A DNA stretch of 64,000 nucleotides, taken from the NCBI GenBank assembly GCA_902493855.1, contig CABUQV010000002.1:1-64000 (forward strand), written 5' to 3'. The stretch comes from an uncultured Collinsella sp. (GTDB lineage Bacteria; Actinomycetota; Coriobacteriia; Coriobacteriales; Coriobacteriaceae). Under the pieces are notes generated by a model. It was not told the DNA's origin. It saw only the letters and a list, made by a program, of their open reading frames with translations, and ran no database searches. Both the position numbers and the translations under genes were made by a program. Of this stretch, positions 1 through 8,132 are shown one piece after another. How positions within the stretch are numbered: the first letter of the stretch is position 1; each line of letters begins with the position of its first letter.

Positions 1-753
1 GCCGAATGCCCGCGCTCCCGCGATCGGCTCCTTCGGGTTTGGTTCCTCGCTGATTTCGGGTGCCGTCGCCGCTATTTCGAGCAAGCGGTCGACGTCGACG
101 CTCTTTTCCACCAGCTCGGCCATCTTGTCGATGCGCGCGGAGAGCTGCTTGACTTCGTCGGCGGTCACAAGCCCCAGATGCCGGCTTTCGAGCGAGAACG
201 CCTCGTCGGCGGGGATATTCCCCAAAACCGCGACGCCCGTGTGCTTCTCGATCGCAGGCGCCGCGTAGGCGCAGGCAGCGGCGCTCGTCTTGTTCAGCAC
301 GACGCCGCGCACGTTCGCACAAGGCAGGAACTCGGCGATGCCGCGGATTACGGCGGCGAGCGATAAAGACGCGCCGCGCCCGTTCACCACTAAAACGACC
401 GGCGTTTCCGTGTCGCGCGCAACCTGGTAGCTGCTCGCGTCGGCCACGCCGGGCGCCATGCCGTCGTAGAAGCCCATGACCCCCTCGAGCACCGCGACAT
501 CCGCACCCGCGGCGCCGCGTGCGAGCAGGGCACGCAGCGTCGGGGCGTCGGTGAAGAAGCCGTCTAAGTTGCCCGAGCGCGCACCAACGACGCGGCGATG
601 AAAGAGCGGGTCAATGTAGTCGGGACCGCATTTGAAGGCCGCGCATGCAAGGCCGCGGCGCGCGAGCGCGCGCAGGAGCGCGCACGTTACGACCGTCTTG
701 CCGCTCCCGCTCGAGGGCGCAGCGACCATGAAGCGCGGAATGGACGTGCTCAC
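1..753 (-). CDS. cbiA: Cobyrinate a,c-diamide synthase CbiA/CobB (partial, C-terminus off window)
   Basis: This enzyme amidates the a and c side chains of (cobalt) cobyrinic acid in the cytoplasm, using glutamine and ATP. I translated the complement of the left edge: the frame stays open for 251 codons and runs off the window, so the glutamine amidotransferase half is missing. Visible near the N-terminus are a P-loop (APSSGSGKT) and then KCGPDYIDPLFH and EGVMGFYDG, all typical of the family. The start is a GTG at 753, whose GTGA overlaps the stop of the upstream cbiET gene, which implies translational coupling. An in-frame ATG at 729 would remove the residues before the P-loop and is less likely. 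It is the last visible gene of the minus-strand cobalamin operon. Confidence 0.9.
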   Translation of the reverse strand, partial: MSTSIPRFMVAAPSSGSGKTVVTCALLRALARRGLACAAFKCGPDYIDPLFHRRVVGARSGNLDGFFTDAPTLRALLARGAAGADVAVLEGVMGFYDGMAPGVADASSYQVARDTETPVVLVVNGRGASLSLAAVIRGIAEFLPCANVRGVVLNKTSAAACAYAAPAIEKHTGVAVLGNIPADEAFSLESRHLGLVTADEVKQLSARIDKMAELVEKSVDVDRLLEIAATAPEISEEPNPKEPIAGARAFG

Positions 754-1997
754 CGGGCGCCGCCTTCCCCACCCGCACCACGCGCGCTGACGAGGAACAC
801 GGGGTTTTGCGCCTTCATAAGATGGTGCGAGCCTACAGCCTCGGCGCGGGCGGCCGACACCTGGCACGCCTCGAACCCCTTAAAGCGCGAACCCGAGAGG
901 AGGACGCTCGCCTCGGTGAGCGTCTCAACGGTGACGCATGGCACGCACAGGCGAACCTGCGAGTTCTTCTCGAGCGCCGCTTCCACGATGGAGGGAAGCT
1001 CGCCTGCGCTCCCGCCGACGAACACGGCGTCGGGGACGGGCAGTTTCGCGAGCGCTTCGGGGGCGACACCGGGGACTGCATGCACGTTGCCGCACCCAAA
1101 TGCATCCGCGTTCTCCCGGATGAGCCGCACGCCGGCCGCGTTGCGCTCGACCGCCCATACCGACCCCGCTCGCGCGACGAGCGCCGCCTCGATCGACACG
1201 CTCCCCGTGCCGGCGCCGACGTCCCACACGGTGTCGGTCGCGGTAAAGCGCAGCTTCGCGAGCGCGACGGCTCGCACCTCCTGCTTGGTCATGGGAACGT
1301 CACCGCGGATGAAGAGCTCGTCGGGAATGCCCGAGGAAGCGTACGGCCAGCGGGAGCTCGCGGCGCCGCCTGCGAACTCGATAAGCATCACGTTCAAGTC
1401 GTCGAACGTCTGACCTGCAATTTCACTTGCGGTCGCGCAGGTGATGCGCTCGTCGGGGTACGACAGGCGCTCGGCCACCGTCACGCGCGCGTCCCCGAAG
1501 CCCGCCTGCACAAGCTCGCCGGAAAGCCGCGAGGGGTCTTCCCCGCCCGACGTGACGAGGAAGAGCTCACCTGCGCGCTCGGCCTCGGCCACGATGTCGC
1601 ACGCCACGCCGTGAGCGCTCGCAAAGCGCCAATCCTGCCATGGACGCGCGAGGCGCGCGGCGAGATACGACGCCGAGCTTATGCCGGGAATGACGCACAC
1701 GTCCACCTGCGCGTTGCCGGAGAGCGCCTCCACCAGGCGGCGCGCGCCGCTGAACAGCCCCACATCGCCCGTCATCACGACCACGGCGCGCTGCCACGAC
1801 GCCGCATCGGTGAGCGCGGCGACGATGTCCGCCGTCTTAACGAGCTCGCATCTCACCACGTCGGGCGGCATGTCGATGCCGACAAACGCGCGATGAGCGC
1901 CGATGACCACGTCGGCGATGTCGATCGCGTCGAGCGCCGCGCGCGAGAGCAAGTCGGGGTTTCCGGGCCCCGCCCCGATAATCGTTACCTTTCGCAT
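750..1997 (-). CDS. cbiET: Precorrin-6Y C5,15-methyltransferase/decarboxylase, CbiE-CbiT fusion (CobL type)
   Basis: A 415-residue bifunctional corrin-ring enzyme. Residues about 1-210 are the CbiE tetrapyrrole methylase domain (GAGPGNPDLL near the start, TGDVGLFSGA around 77-86). Residues about 225-415 are the CbiT domain, with the SAM motif DVGAGTGSV near 259. CbiE methylates C5; CbiT methylates C15 and decarboxylates the acetate side chain. The frame stays open upstream to 2120, but MRKVTIIGAGPG at 1997 is the expected family N-terminus and gives only a 13-base overlap with cbiH. The fusion is common in actinobacteria and Pseudomonas-type CobL. The domains look intact. Confidence 0.93.
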   Translation of the reverse strand: MRKVTIIGAGPGNPDLLSRAALDAIDIADVVIGAHRAFVGIDMPPDVVRCELVKTADIVAALTDAASWQRAVVVMTGDVGLFSGARRLVEALSGNAQVDVCVIPGISSASYLAARLARPWQDWRFASAHGVACDIVAEAERAGELFLVTSGGEDPSRLSGELVQAGFGDARVTVAERLSYPDERITCATASEIAGQTFDDLNVMLIEFAGGAASSRWPYASSGIPDELFIRGDVPMTKQEVRAVALAKLRFTATDTVWDVGAGTGSVSIEAALVARAGSVWAVERNAAGVRLIRENADAFGCGNVHAVPGVAPEALAKLPVPDAVFVGGSAGELPSIVEAALEKNSQVRLCVPCVTVETLTEASVLLSGSRFKGFEACQVSAARAEAVGSHHLMKAQNPVFLVSARGAGGEGGAR

Positions 1998-2728
1998 GGA
2001 ATCTCCCGATACCCGCGCGGCGTGACCATACGGCCGCCTATGCGCTTCGTGTCCGCGTTGCCGACGAACACCGTGGTGAACATGTCGGCGTCGAACTCCC
2101 CCAGCTCGGAGAGCCTGCACATGCCCGACTGCTGCCCCTCACGCCCGATATTGCGTACCCAGCCGCAGAGCGTGTCGGGGGCCTTCCATTCGAGCATAAT
2201 CTTTGCCGCGCGCGAGAGCCTGTCGGCGCGCTTTCTGCTGCGCGGGTTGTACAAACAGATGCAGAAGTCGGCGCTCGCCACGGCGGCGAGCCTGCGCTCG
2301 ATGACCTCCCACGGCGTGAGCAGGTCGGAAAGCGACACGACCGCGAAGTCGTGGGCAAGCGGGGCGCCGAGCACCGCCGACCCGCTCTGAGCCGCGGTGG
2401 CCCCGGCGATAACTTCCACGTCAACATCGGGGTAGTCCTCCGCAAGCTCCAGCACGGGGCTCGCCATGCCATACACGCCCGCGTCACCGCTGCACACGAG
2501 CGCCACGGCTTCTCCGCTCTGCGCGCGCGAAAGCGCCAGGCGGCACCGTTCGACCTCGTGCATCATCGGCGTCGCGAGATGCGCCGCGTCGGGCACGGCG
2601 GCGAGCGCGAGCTCCACGTATTTCGTGTACCCCACAACGATGTCGGCCGTCTCGAGCGCGCGCCGAGCCGCAATCGTCATGCCGTCGGGGCCGCCCGGGC
2701 CGATCCCCACCACGAAGAGCTTTCCCAT
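1985..2728 (-). CDS. cbiH: Precorrin-3B / cobalt-precorrin-3 C17-methyltransferase
   Basis: A 247-residue tetrapyrrole methylase of the CbiH/CobJ family, which methylates C17 and drives ring contraction. It begins MGKLFVVGIGPGGPDGMT, contains SGDAGVYGMA in the substrate loop, and has the CbiH signature CLYNPRSRKRADRL. An AAGGAG ribosome-binding site sits five bases before the ATG at 2728. This ATG shares one base with the cbiG stop (TGATG), so the two are coupled. A GTG one codon upstream lies too close to the ribosome-binding site. Its 3' end overlaps cbiET. Length and motifs are normal, so it should be active if its substrate is supplied. Confidence 0.93.
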   Translation of the reverse strand: MGKLFVVGIGPGGPDGMTIAARRALETADIVVGYTKYVELALAAVPDAAHLATPMMHEVERCRLALSRAQSGEAVALVCSGDAGVYGMASPVLELAEDYPDVDVEVIAGATAAQSGSAVLGAPLAHDFAVVSLSDLLTPWEVIERRLAAVASADFCICLYNPRSRKRADRLSRAAKIMLEWKAPDTLCGWVRNIGREGQQSGMCRLSELGEFDADMFTTVFVGNADTKRIGGRMVTPRGYREIPCER

Positions 2729-3861
2729 CACCGCTCCTTAAACGAAAGTTCGATAGTTACCTTGGAAAACGCGACGGTCACGCCGCCGTGAGCGAGCTTC
2801 GGGAAGATAAGTTTGCCCCCGTCCGCGAGCGCCGCGCGCTCGCACACGTTGTCGACCCCCACCGTCGCGCGCACGAAATCAGATGGCGAAACGCTGCCTT
2901 CGACCTGCGACAACTCCTCTGCGGAATACGTCGCGAGCGGGATATTGCGCGCGCGGCAGAAGGCGAGCAGACCCTCCTCGTGCGCCTTCACGTCGATCGT
3001 CGCCGCCTCGCGCACGGCCGAAGGCGAGATACCCGCCTGCCCGCACGCGAGAAGAAACGCCTCCTCGATCGCTTCGGCGCACGCACCGCGACGGCACCCA
3101 ATGCCCGCAACGATGCAGGGCACGACAAGGCGAAGCGGCTCGGGCGCCGGCGGCAGCGCCCCCCCGCCCGCCGGCTTCCCCGTCTCACCGGCGGGCACGA
3201 CCTTGCCCGTTGTCTCCGCCGCGCGAACGGACGCACCTGCATTCGCGCCAGCAAACGGCGACACGACGATATCGGCCCGAGCGCGGTCGGACGCAATGTC
3301 AACCCCCTCAGGCGGCTGTCCCGAAATCGGCATGTCGGAATAGAGCGCCACGCGCCCGCCCGAAAGCAGCCGCGCCGACACTCGCTTGATGGCCTCGGGA
3401 TTCGAAACGGCGAGCCCCGCACAGCGCGCCCACGTATCCACCGCCCACACGCCGCGGACGTCGGTCGCCGTGGTGATGACGGGGATGGCTCCTGCCGCGC
3501 GTGCCACAGTTTGCGCAAGCTCGTTCGCACCGCCCAAATGCCCCGACAAAAGCGGGACGGCAAAGCGCCCCGCCTCATCGATCGCCACAACCGCGGGATC
3601 GTTTATCTTCGAGGCGACATGCGGCGCGATCGCCCGCACGGCGATGCCCGCCGCGCCCACGAACAGAAGCGCGTCCGACGCTTCCCACGCGAGCGCCGTC
3701 CATGCGCGCAGGTCTGCCTTCCCCTCGCCGAACCCGCGCGAAACGGAAACGTCCCAGCCAGGGTCATCTTCACCTGTCTGCGCGCAATCGGAAAGCGCGC
3801 GTGCGGCGCGCTCCGCAAACGCATATCCCCTCTCGGTGAACGCTATGCAGGAAACCCTCAT
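2728..3861 (-). CDS. cbiG: Cobalt-precorrin-5A hydrolase CbiG
   Basis: A 377-residue CbiG, which opens the delta-lactone of cobalt-precorrin-5A with loss of acetaldehyde in the anaerobic (early cobalt insertion) pathway. The N-terminal CbiG domain contains LFVGAAGIAVRAIAPH and PLLSGHLGGANELA. A proline/alanine-rich linker of about 30 residues around 215-245 leads to the C-terminal domain, with GIGCRRGACAEAIEEAF and VDNVCERAAL. The start ATG follows the TAG of the cbiL remnant with no gap, so translation probably depends on reinitiation from that short frame. That may be why the remnant has been kept as an open frame. The presence of CbiG and CbiD shows this is the oxygen-independent route. 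Confidence 0.93.
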   Translation of the reverse strand: MRVSCIAFTERGYAFAERAARALSDCAQTGEDDPGWDVSVSRGFGEGKADLRAWTALAWEASDALLFVGAAGIAVRAIAPHVASKINDPAVVAIDEAGRFAVPLLSGHLGGANELAQTVARAAGAIPVITTATDVRGVWAVDTWARCAGLAVSNPEAIKRVSARLLSGGRVALYSDMPISGQPPEGVDIASDRARADIVVSPFAGANAGASVRAAETTGKVVPAGETGKPAGGGALPPAPEPLRLVVPCIVAGIGCRRGACAEAIEEAFLLACGQAGISPSAVREAATIDVKAHEEGLLAFCRARNIPLATYSAEELSQVEGSVSPSDFVRATVGVDNVCERAALADGGKLIFPKLAHGGVTVAFSKVTIELSFKER

Positions 3862-4095
3862 CTAGCGCACCACCATCGTCGAGAAGTAGCTGCCCCGATC
3901 GGGCACATCGTTGAGCGAGCGGTACACGCGCTCACCCGGAAGCCCACAATCCTCTACGAGCTCGGCGCCGTCGAAGGCGCCCTCCTCGCAAAGGATGCGC
4001 TTCGTGTCCGCAAGCGAGCGGCGCGCCTTCATGACCACCTTCGTCCCCGACCAGCCGATTGCGCGACGCACCCCGTACAGAACGCCTTTACTCAT
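3862..4095 (-). pseudogene. cbiL: cbiL/cobI remnant: precorrin-2 C20-methyltransferase with internal deletion
   Basis: A 77-residue frame where a CbiL of about 230 residues is expected. The first nine residues, MSKGVLYGV, match the normal CbiL N-terminus, which usually continues GVGPGDPELLTLKA. Here the sequence jumps into GWSGTKVVMKARRSL and ends with CGLPGERVYRS and SYFSTMVV, the usual CbiL C-terminus. About 150 residues, including the SAM-binding core, are missing and the junction is in frame. The start overlaps the cbiD stop and the TAG abuts the cbiG ATG, so the operon junctions are preserved. It cannot be a working methyltransferase alone. A real deletion, an assembly error or an intact second copy elsewhere are all possible. 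Confidence 0.8.
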
Positions 4096-5272
4096 ACGTC
4101 GCCCCCAATTCCCCGATAACTGCATCGGCGCCCGACGTGCGGAAAAGCTCGCGGCGCTCGGCGTCGAACACGACCGCGGCGATGTCGCATGCGCCCGCCG
4201 CGCGACGGCGCAACCTGTCCTCGATTGCCGCAGCGAGCGAGGCGCGTGCAGCGTCCCCCACGCCGGCGGCCTCGATTACCTCGAGCGCCGCCGTGGTCGT
4301 GACCGACGACATGATCTCGCGCACAGTCTTCGCGCCCGCGCCGGCCAAGGCCGCGTGGGCGGCCAGAATCTCCGCGCGGCAGTCGGCGGTACGCGAATGG
4401 GTGTCCATGATGCCGCCCGCGACCTTCACCAGCTTGCCGATGTGTCCCACAAGAAGGACATTGGTGAATCCCTCGCGAACGCAGCAATCAATCGCATCGC
4501 CCACAAAGTTGGAGATGAAGACCACCGGCGCACCGTTTAGGTGGAAATGCCCCGAGATGAACTGCCCGCCGTAGTTGCCGGGCGTGAGCACAACTCCGCG
4601 CCGCCCCATAGCCGCATGCTGCCGGATCTCGAGCTCGATGCTGTCGCGCAAGGCAGCGAGGCTGCGCGGCTCGACGATGCCCGTCGTGCCCAGGATGGAG
4701 ATGCCGCCCTCTATCCCCAGGTGCGGGTTGAAGGTCTTTTCGGCAAGGGAAACGCCCTCGGGTACCGAAATCGTCACAGCAATATTTCCAGAAAAGCCGT
4801 GCACGGCGCACACCTCGCGCACCGCCGAAGTGATCATCGCGCGCGGCGTCGCGTTGATGGCGGCCGCCCCCACCGGCTGCTCGAGCCCGGGCAACGTCAC
4901 GCGCCCCACGCCCACGCCGCCATCGACGGAAACTTCCGATTCGCGCGTGGGCACGCCCTTGCTGCCCGCAGCGCCGGTGCCCGACCCCGCATGTTCCACG
5001 CGCGCGTACACGAGCACGCCGTCGGTCACATCGGCATCGTCGCCTGCGTCCTTTCGCACGGCACACTGGGCGCACCCCTCGCCGATAAATGCGTCGACCA
5101 CGTCCGTCTCGACGGGCAGCCCGCCGGGCGTGACGATCGACACGCGGCCGGCGGGCTTTCGTGACAAGAGCATCTCGCAGGCGGCCTTCGCCGCGAGCGC
5201 GGCACAGCTCCCCGTCGTGTAGCCGCAGCGCAGGCGGGTCGTCCCGGTATATATGTAGTGCTCGAAGGCCAC
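4088..5272 (-). CDS. cbiD: Cobalt-precorrin-5B C1-methyltransferase CbiD
   Basis: A 394-residue CbiD, the SAM-dependent C1-methylase of the anaerobic corrin pathway. The hallmark N-terminal LRCGYTTGSCAALAAKAA is present, followed by the long family core (GVSLAEKTFNPHLGIEGG, ILGTTGIVEP, LTPGNYG). The open frame extends upstream to 5440, but that part overlaps cbiF out of phase. The GTG at 5272 places the start one base after the cbiF stop and about 14 residues before the YTTG motif, which fits the family. The 3' end overlaps the cbiL remnant by eight bases. Confidence 0.92.
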   Translation of the reverse strand: MAFEHYIYTGTTRLRCGYTTGSCAALAAKAACEMLLSRKPAGRVSIVTPGGLPVETDVVDAFIGEGCAQCAVRKDAGDDADVTDGVLVYARVEHAGSGTGAAGSKGVPTRESEVSVDGGVGVGRVTLPGLEQPVGAAAINATPRAMITSAVREVCAVHGFSGNIAVTISVPEGVSLAEKTFNPHLGIEGGISILGTTGIVEPRSLAALRDSIELEIRQHAAMGRRGVVLTPGNYGGQFISGHFHLNGAPVVFISNFVGDAIDCCVREGFTNVLLVGHIGKLVKVAGGIMDTHSRTADCRAEILAAHAALAGAGAKTVREIMSSVTTTAALEVIEAAGVGDAARASLAAAIEDRLRRRAAGACDIAAVVFDAERRELFRTSGADAVIGELGATYE

Positions 5273-5273
5273 G

Positions 5274-6065
5274 CTAGCTGCTCGCCTTCCGATACCCCGT
5301 GGCAAACGAAGGGTCGTAAAGCTTGCTGCGCTCGTACGACTCCGCTTGCACGCCGTCGTGCGCAAGCCCGCCGCGAGCTCCGAGTACGCGGCCCACCACC
5401 ACGAGCGCCGTGCGGTCGATGCCCTCTCGCGCGCCCGCATCGGCGAGCGTGCCCACTGTGCAGCGCACCACGCGCTCCTCAGGCCAGGTCGCCTTGTACA
5501 CGAGCGCCGCCGGCTCGTCGGAGCTGCGGCCCGCGGCCAAAAGCTCGGCGGAAAGCTCGGCGAGCATACCCGAGCTCAGGAAGATGACCATAGTCGAGCC
5601 GCTTTCCGCCATGGTGCGCATGCCCTCGCCCGCGGGCATGGGGGTACGTCCGGAAAGCCGCGTGATCACGACCGACTGGCTGATTCCCGGCAGCGTGTAT
5701 TCCTGGCGAAGCGCCGCCGCGGCACCGCAAAAGCTCGACACGCCGGGTACCACCTCGTAGTCCACGCCGCGCGCGTCGAGCGCGTCCATCTGCTCCTGGA
5801 TGGCGCCGTACAGGCACGGGTCGCCCGTGTGCAGGCGCACCACTTCCTCGCCCCGCGCATCTGCCGCGCACATCACGTCGAGCACTTCCTCCAAGGTCAT
5901 GTGCGCGCTGTCGTAGACGATGCAGGATTCCTTGCACTCAGCGAGCAGCTCGGGATTCACAAGGCTTCCCGCCCAAACGATCACGTCGGCCGCGCGCAGA
6001 AGGCGCGCCCCGCGCAGCGTGATAAGGTCGGCGGCGCCCGAGCCTGCGCCAACGATATGAATCAT
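5274..6065 (-). CDS. cbiF: Cobalt-precorrin-4 C11-methyltransferase
   Basis: A 263-residue CbiF/CobM tetrapyrrole methylase that adds the C11 methyl group. Family features are MIHIVGAGSGAADLIT at the start, LHTGDPCLYGAIQEQM for substrate and SAM binding, and LSSGMLAEL. The frame extends upstream to 6209 through unrelated sequence, but the ATG at 6065 gives the exact family N-terminus. It is the first gene of the minus-strand corrinoid operon and diverges from the cbiK operon. I see no riboswitch on the minus strand in the roughly 200 bases upstream, so this operon may be regulated differently from the divergent one. Confidence 0.93.
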   Translation of the reverse strand: MIHIVGAGSGAADLITLRGARLLRAADVIVWAGSLVNPELLAECKESCIVYDSAHMTLEEVLDVMCAADARGEEVVRLHTGDPCLYGAIQEQMDALDARGVDYEVVPGVSSFCGAAAALRQEYTLPGISQSVVITRLSGRTPMPAGEGMRTMAESGSTMVIFLSSGMLAELSAELLAAGRSSDEPAALVYKATWPEERVVRCTVGTLADAGAREGIDRTALVVVGRVLGARGGLAHDGVQAESYERSKLYDPSFATGYRKASS

Positions 6066-6196
6066 CCGAGCCTTCCCTTCCCGTTTCTCATCGCAACCGT
6101 TTACGCCGCCATTCGCGCAGCGGGCAAAACACGGCGCCTGCGGCGGCAATCGGCGCAAATACGCAGGCAGGAGGCGCAATGCCGCCCGCCCTGGCT

Positions 6197-6225
6197 TTGA
6201 CACGTTCACAAGTGCCCACTATCAT
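6197..6225 (+). promoter_or_regulatory. Sigma-A type promoter of the cbiK operon
   Basis: TTGACA at 6197-6202 and TATCAT at 6220-6225 are separated by exactly 17 bases, a near-consensus housekeeping promoter. Transcription would start near 6232 and run through the cobalamin riboswitch into cbiK. The complement offers a TATGAT at 6221-6226 that could serve the divergent cbiF operon, but I find no convincing -35 for it. Confidence 0.75.
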
Positions 6226-6279
6226 AGTAAAAGTTTCGGCAACGAGCATATGACAATCGGATAAAAGGAAATGACCGGC

Positions 6280-6440
6280 GCGGCGCCCGCACAGCCCGCG
6301 CTGGCTTGCGGAGGGAACCAGGTGGGAATCCTGGGCAAGGGACATTACTGTATAGGACGCGCGGGCGAACCGCCTCGCGCCCCAAGCCAGACTGCTTCGC
6401 CTTTTCCTCACGGCATCGCCGTGGCGTTAGCTCCTTGTGA
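6280..6440 (+). promoter_or_regulatory. Cobalamin (B12) riboswitch upstream of cbiK
   Basis: The leader carries the conserved cobalamin aptamer core: GGGAACCAGGTGGGAATCC at 6313-6331, then ACATTACTGTA at 6342-6352, then the B12-box-like AAGCCAGACTGC near 6384-6395. A short perfect hairpin (CACGGC/GCCGTG, 6409-6423) follows. Next is ACCCCGAGGGGT (6441-6452) ahead of a T-rich stretch, which could be the expression platform or a terminator. The cbiK ribosome-binding site GAGGAAAGG lies at about 6508-6516. Corrinoid binding would be expected to shut off the operon. The edges are approximate because I could not fold the RNA. Confidence 0.85.
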
Positions 6441-6523
6441 ACCCCGAGGGGTGCGCTTTTCTTTCGCTTGTGCCGACAAGCAACTGTCGCCGGGGGACCG
6501 GCAAACCGAGGAAAGGAAAAACC

Positions 6524-7450
6524 ATGTCCGACCAGATGTCACGCCGCGGCTTCATGGGCGCCGCAGCAACCGGAGCCGTCGCGCTCGCCGGAGTCGCGCT
6601 CGCGGGCTGCTCCAACACCTCCGCGAGTTCCGAGAAATCGAGTGAAAAGGAGAAGGCCGTGAAGCCGGTCATCCTCGTCACGAGCTTCGGCACGAGCTAC
6701 AACGACTCGCGCCACATCACCATCGGCGCCATCGAAGACGCTATCCGCGAAAAGTACTGGCAGGACTACGACATCCGCCGCGCCTTCACCGCGCAGATCA
6801 TCATCGACAAGCTGAAGAAGCGCGACGGCATCACGATCGACAACATGACCGAGGCGCTCGACCGCTGCGTGGAAGACGGCGTGAAGGAAATCGTCGTGCA
6901 GCCGACGCATCTCATGGGTGGCCTGGAATACACCGACGTGAAAGACGAGCTCGACAAGTACGCCGACAAGTTCGATAAGATCTCGCTCGGCGACCCGCTG
7001 CTCACCTCCGACGACGACTACAAGAAGGTGGCCGCAGCCATTAAGGAGAACATGGCGTCCTTCGACGACGGCAAGACGGCGCTGTGCCTCATGGGCCACG
7101 GCACCGAAGCCGATTCCAACGCCGACTATGCCAAGATGCAGGAAGTGTTTAAGAACGAGGGCTTGACGCAGTTCTTCGTCGGCACCGTCGAGGCTGAACC
7201 GACCTGCGAGGATGTTATCGCCGCCGCGAGCGCCGCAGGCTACAAGAAGGCCGTGCTCGCGCCGTTCATGGTGGTCGCGGGCGACCACGCGAACAACGAC
7301 ATGGCAGACGAGACCGACCCCGACAGCTGGGCTGCGAAGTTCGTGGCCGCCGGCTTCGAAGTGACGTGCCTGCTCCAGGGTCTGGGACAGAACGTCGCGG
7401 TCGACGACATCTACGTCTCGCACGTGGACGACGCCATCGCCAAGCTGTAA
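6524..7450 (+). CDS. cbiK: Tat-exported lipoprotein cobaltochelatase CbiK
   Basis: A 308-residue class II cobaltochelatase (CbiK/HemH-like fold). The N-terminus is a twin-arginine lipoprotein signal: SRRGFMG at 6-12, a hydrophobic stretch, and lipobox LAGC with Cys29. The chelatase core follows (VTSFGTSYNDSR, QPTHLMGG). The expected metal-site residues are visible: His192 in LMGHGTE, Glu223 in TVEAEP and His255 in AGDHANND. Their spacing is close to His145, Glu175 and His207 of Salmonella CbiK. The ATG at 6524 follows GAGGAAAGG. Cobalt insertion for B12 synthesis is cytoplasmic, so an exported form suggests metal or tetrapyrrole handling outside the membrane, as proposed for periplasmic CbiK of Desulfovibrio. 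It leads a riboswitch-controlled uptake operon. Confidence 0.92.
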   Translation: MSDQMSRRGFMGAAATGAVALAGVALAGCSNTSASSEKSSEKEKAVKPVILVTSFGTSYNDSRHITIGAIEDAIREKYWQDYDIRRAFTAQIIIDKLKKRDGITIDNMTEALDRCVEDGVKEIVVQPTHLMGGLEYTDVKDELDKYADKFDKISLGDPLLTSDDDYKKVAAAIKENMASFDDGKTALCLMGHGTEADSNADYAKMQEVFKNEGLTQFFVGTVEAEPTCEDVIAAASAAGYKKAVLAPFMVVAGDHANNDMADETDPDSWAAKFVAAGFEVTCLLQGLGQNVAVDDIYVSHVDDAIAKL

Positions 7451-7460
7451 ACTCGCCGCG

Positions 7461-7532
7461 CACGGGGGCGCCGGTCGCGTCCCCGTGCAACGGGCATGCG
7501 CCTTCCCCGACTGACGGCGCATGCCCGTTGCA
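7461..7532 (+). repeat. Intercistronic hairpins between cbiK and the next lipoprotein gene
   Basis: Two nested-style stems occupy the 144-base gap. The first is CACGGGG...CCCCGTG (about 7461-7487). The second is a perfect 17-base inverted repeat, with arms at 7486-7502 and 7516-7532 (GCAACGGGCATGC core). There is no T-run after it, so it is more likely an mRNA-stabilising or processing element than a terminator. It could set a higher dose of CbiK than of the downstream genes. Confidence 0.6.
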
Positions 7533-7594
7533 TTCGCATCCCGCCCGCCCACCGCACGGCGCGGGCGGTCGAAGCGATTGAAAGGAACCCCTCC

Positions 7595-8128
7595 ATGTTG
7601 AAGAAAACCCTCGCCTTCGCCCTTTCGGCGGCGCTTTTCGCGTTCTCGCTCGCCGGCTGCGGCGGAAATTCAATCGACAGCGCAAAGGCAAGCGATGCCG
7701 ATTCCCAGGAAAAAACCGAACAGGCGGCCGATGCGCCCGAGGACGCAAGCGCTGCCCCCATCACCGCCGACAAGGTGGCCGACGGCACCTATCCGATCAC
7801 CGTAGATTCCAGCTCGAACATGTTCAGGATTGTGGACGCCCAGCTCATCGTGGAAAACGGCTCCATGCACTGCGTGATGACACTTTCCGGCACGGGCTAC
7901 GGCAAGCTCTTCATGGGCACGGGCGACGAGGCTGCCGCCGCGAGCGAGGCCGACTTCATCCCCTATGTGGAAAACGCGGAAGGCAAGTACACCTACGACG
8001 TGCCCGTTGATGCGCTCGACGAGGACACCGCCTGCGCCGCGTGGAGCATTAAAAGGGAGCGGTGGTACGACCGCACGCTCGTATTCGAATCCGCCGGCGT
8101 CGATCTGCGCGCCGACGCACTGAAGTAA
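7595..8128 (+). CDS. Lipoprotein with NEAT-like beta-sandwich domain
   Basis: A 177-residue exported lipoprotein with a signal peptide and lipobox SLAGC (Cys22), then a short acidic/alanine linker. One domain follows (about 58-175) with DGTYPITVDSS, MTLSGTGYGKLFMG, GKYTYDVPVDALD and RWYDRTLVFES. I recognise this domain from lipoproteins next to iron/haem-type ABC transporters in gut Firmicutes and Coriobacteria. The alternating strand pattern resembles NEAT haem-binding domains, but that is an inference from pattern only. The start ATG at 7595 follows GAAAGGA. It lies four bases before the binding-protein gene, which seems to carry a related domain, so the two probably act together on the same ligand. 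Confidence 0.8.
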   Translation: MLKKTLAFALSAALFAFSLAGCGGNSIDSAKASDADSQEKTEQAADAPEDASAAPITADKVADGTYPITVDSSSNMFRIVDAQLIVENGSMHCVMTLSGTGYGKLFMGTGDEAAAASEADFIPYVENAEGKYTYDVPVDALDEDTACAAWSIKRERWYDRTLVFESAGVDLRADALK

Positions 8129-8132
8129 CGCC

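Noticed and set aside
807..2390. Plus-strand frames across the cbiET and cbiH genes
   Set aside because: Arginine/histidine/alanine-rich translations without domains in very GC-rich DNA; the minus-strand genes are motif-confirmed.
6066..6196. A second cobalamin riboswitch on the minus strand for the cbiF operon
   Set aside because: I could not find the conserved aptamer core or B12 box in the complement of this interval.
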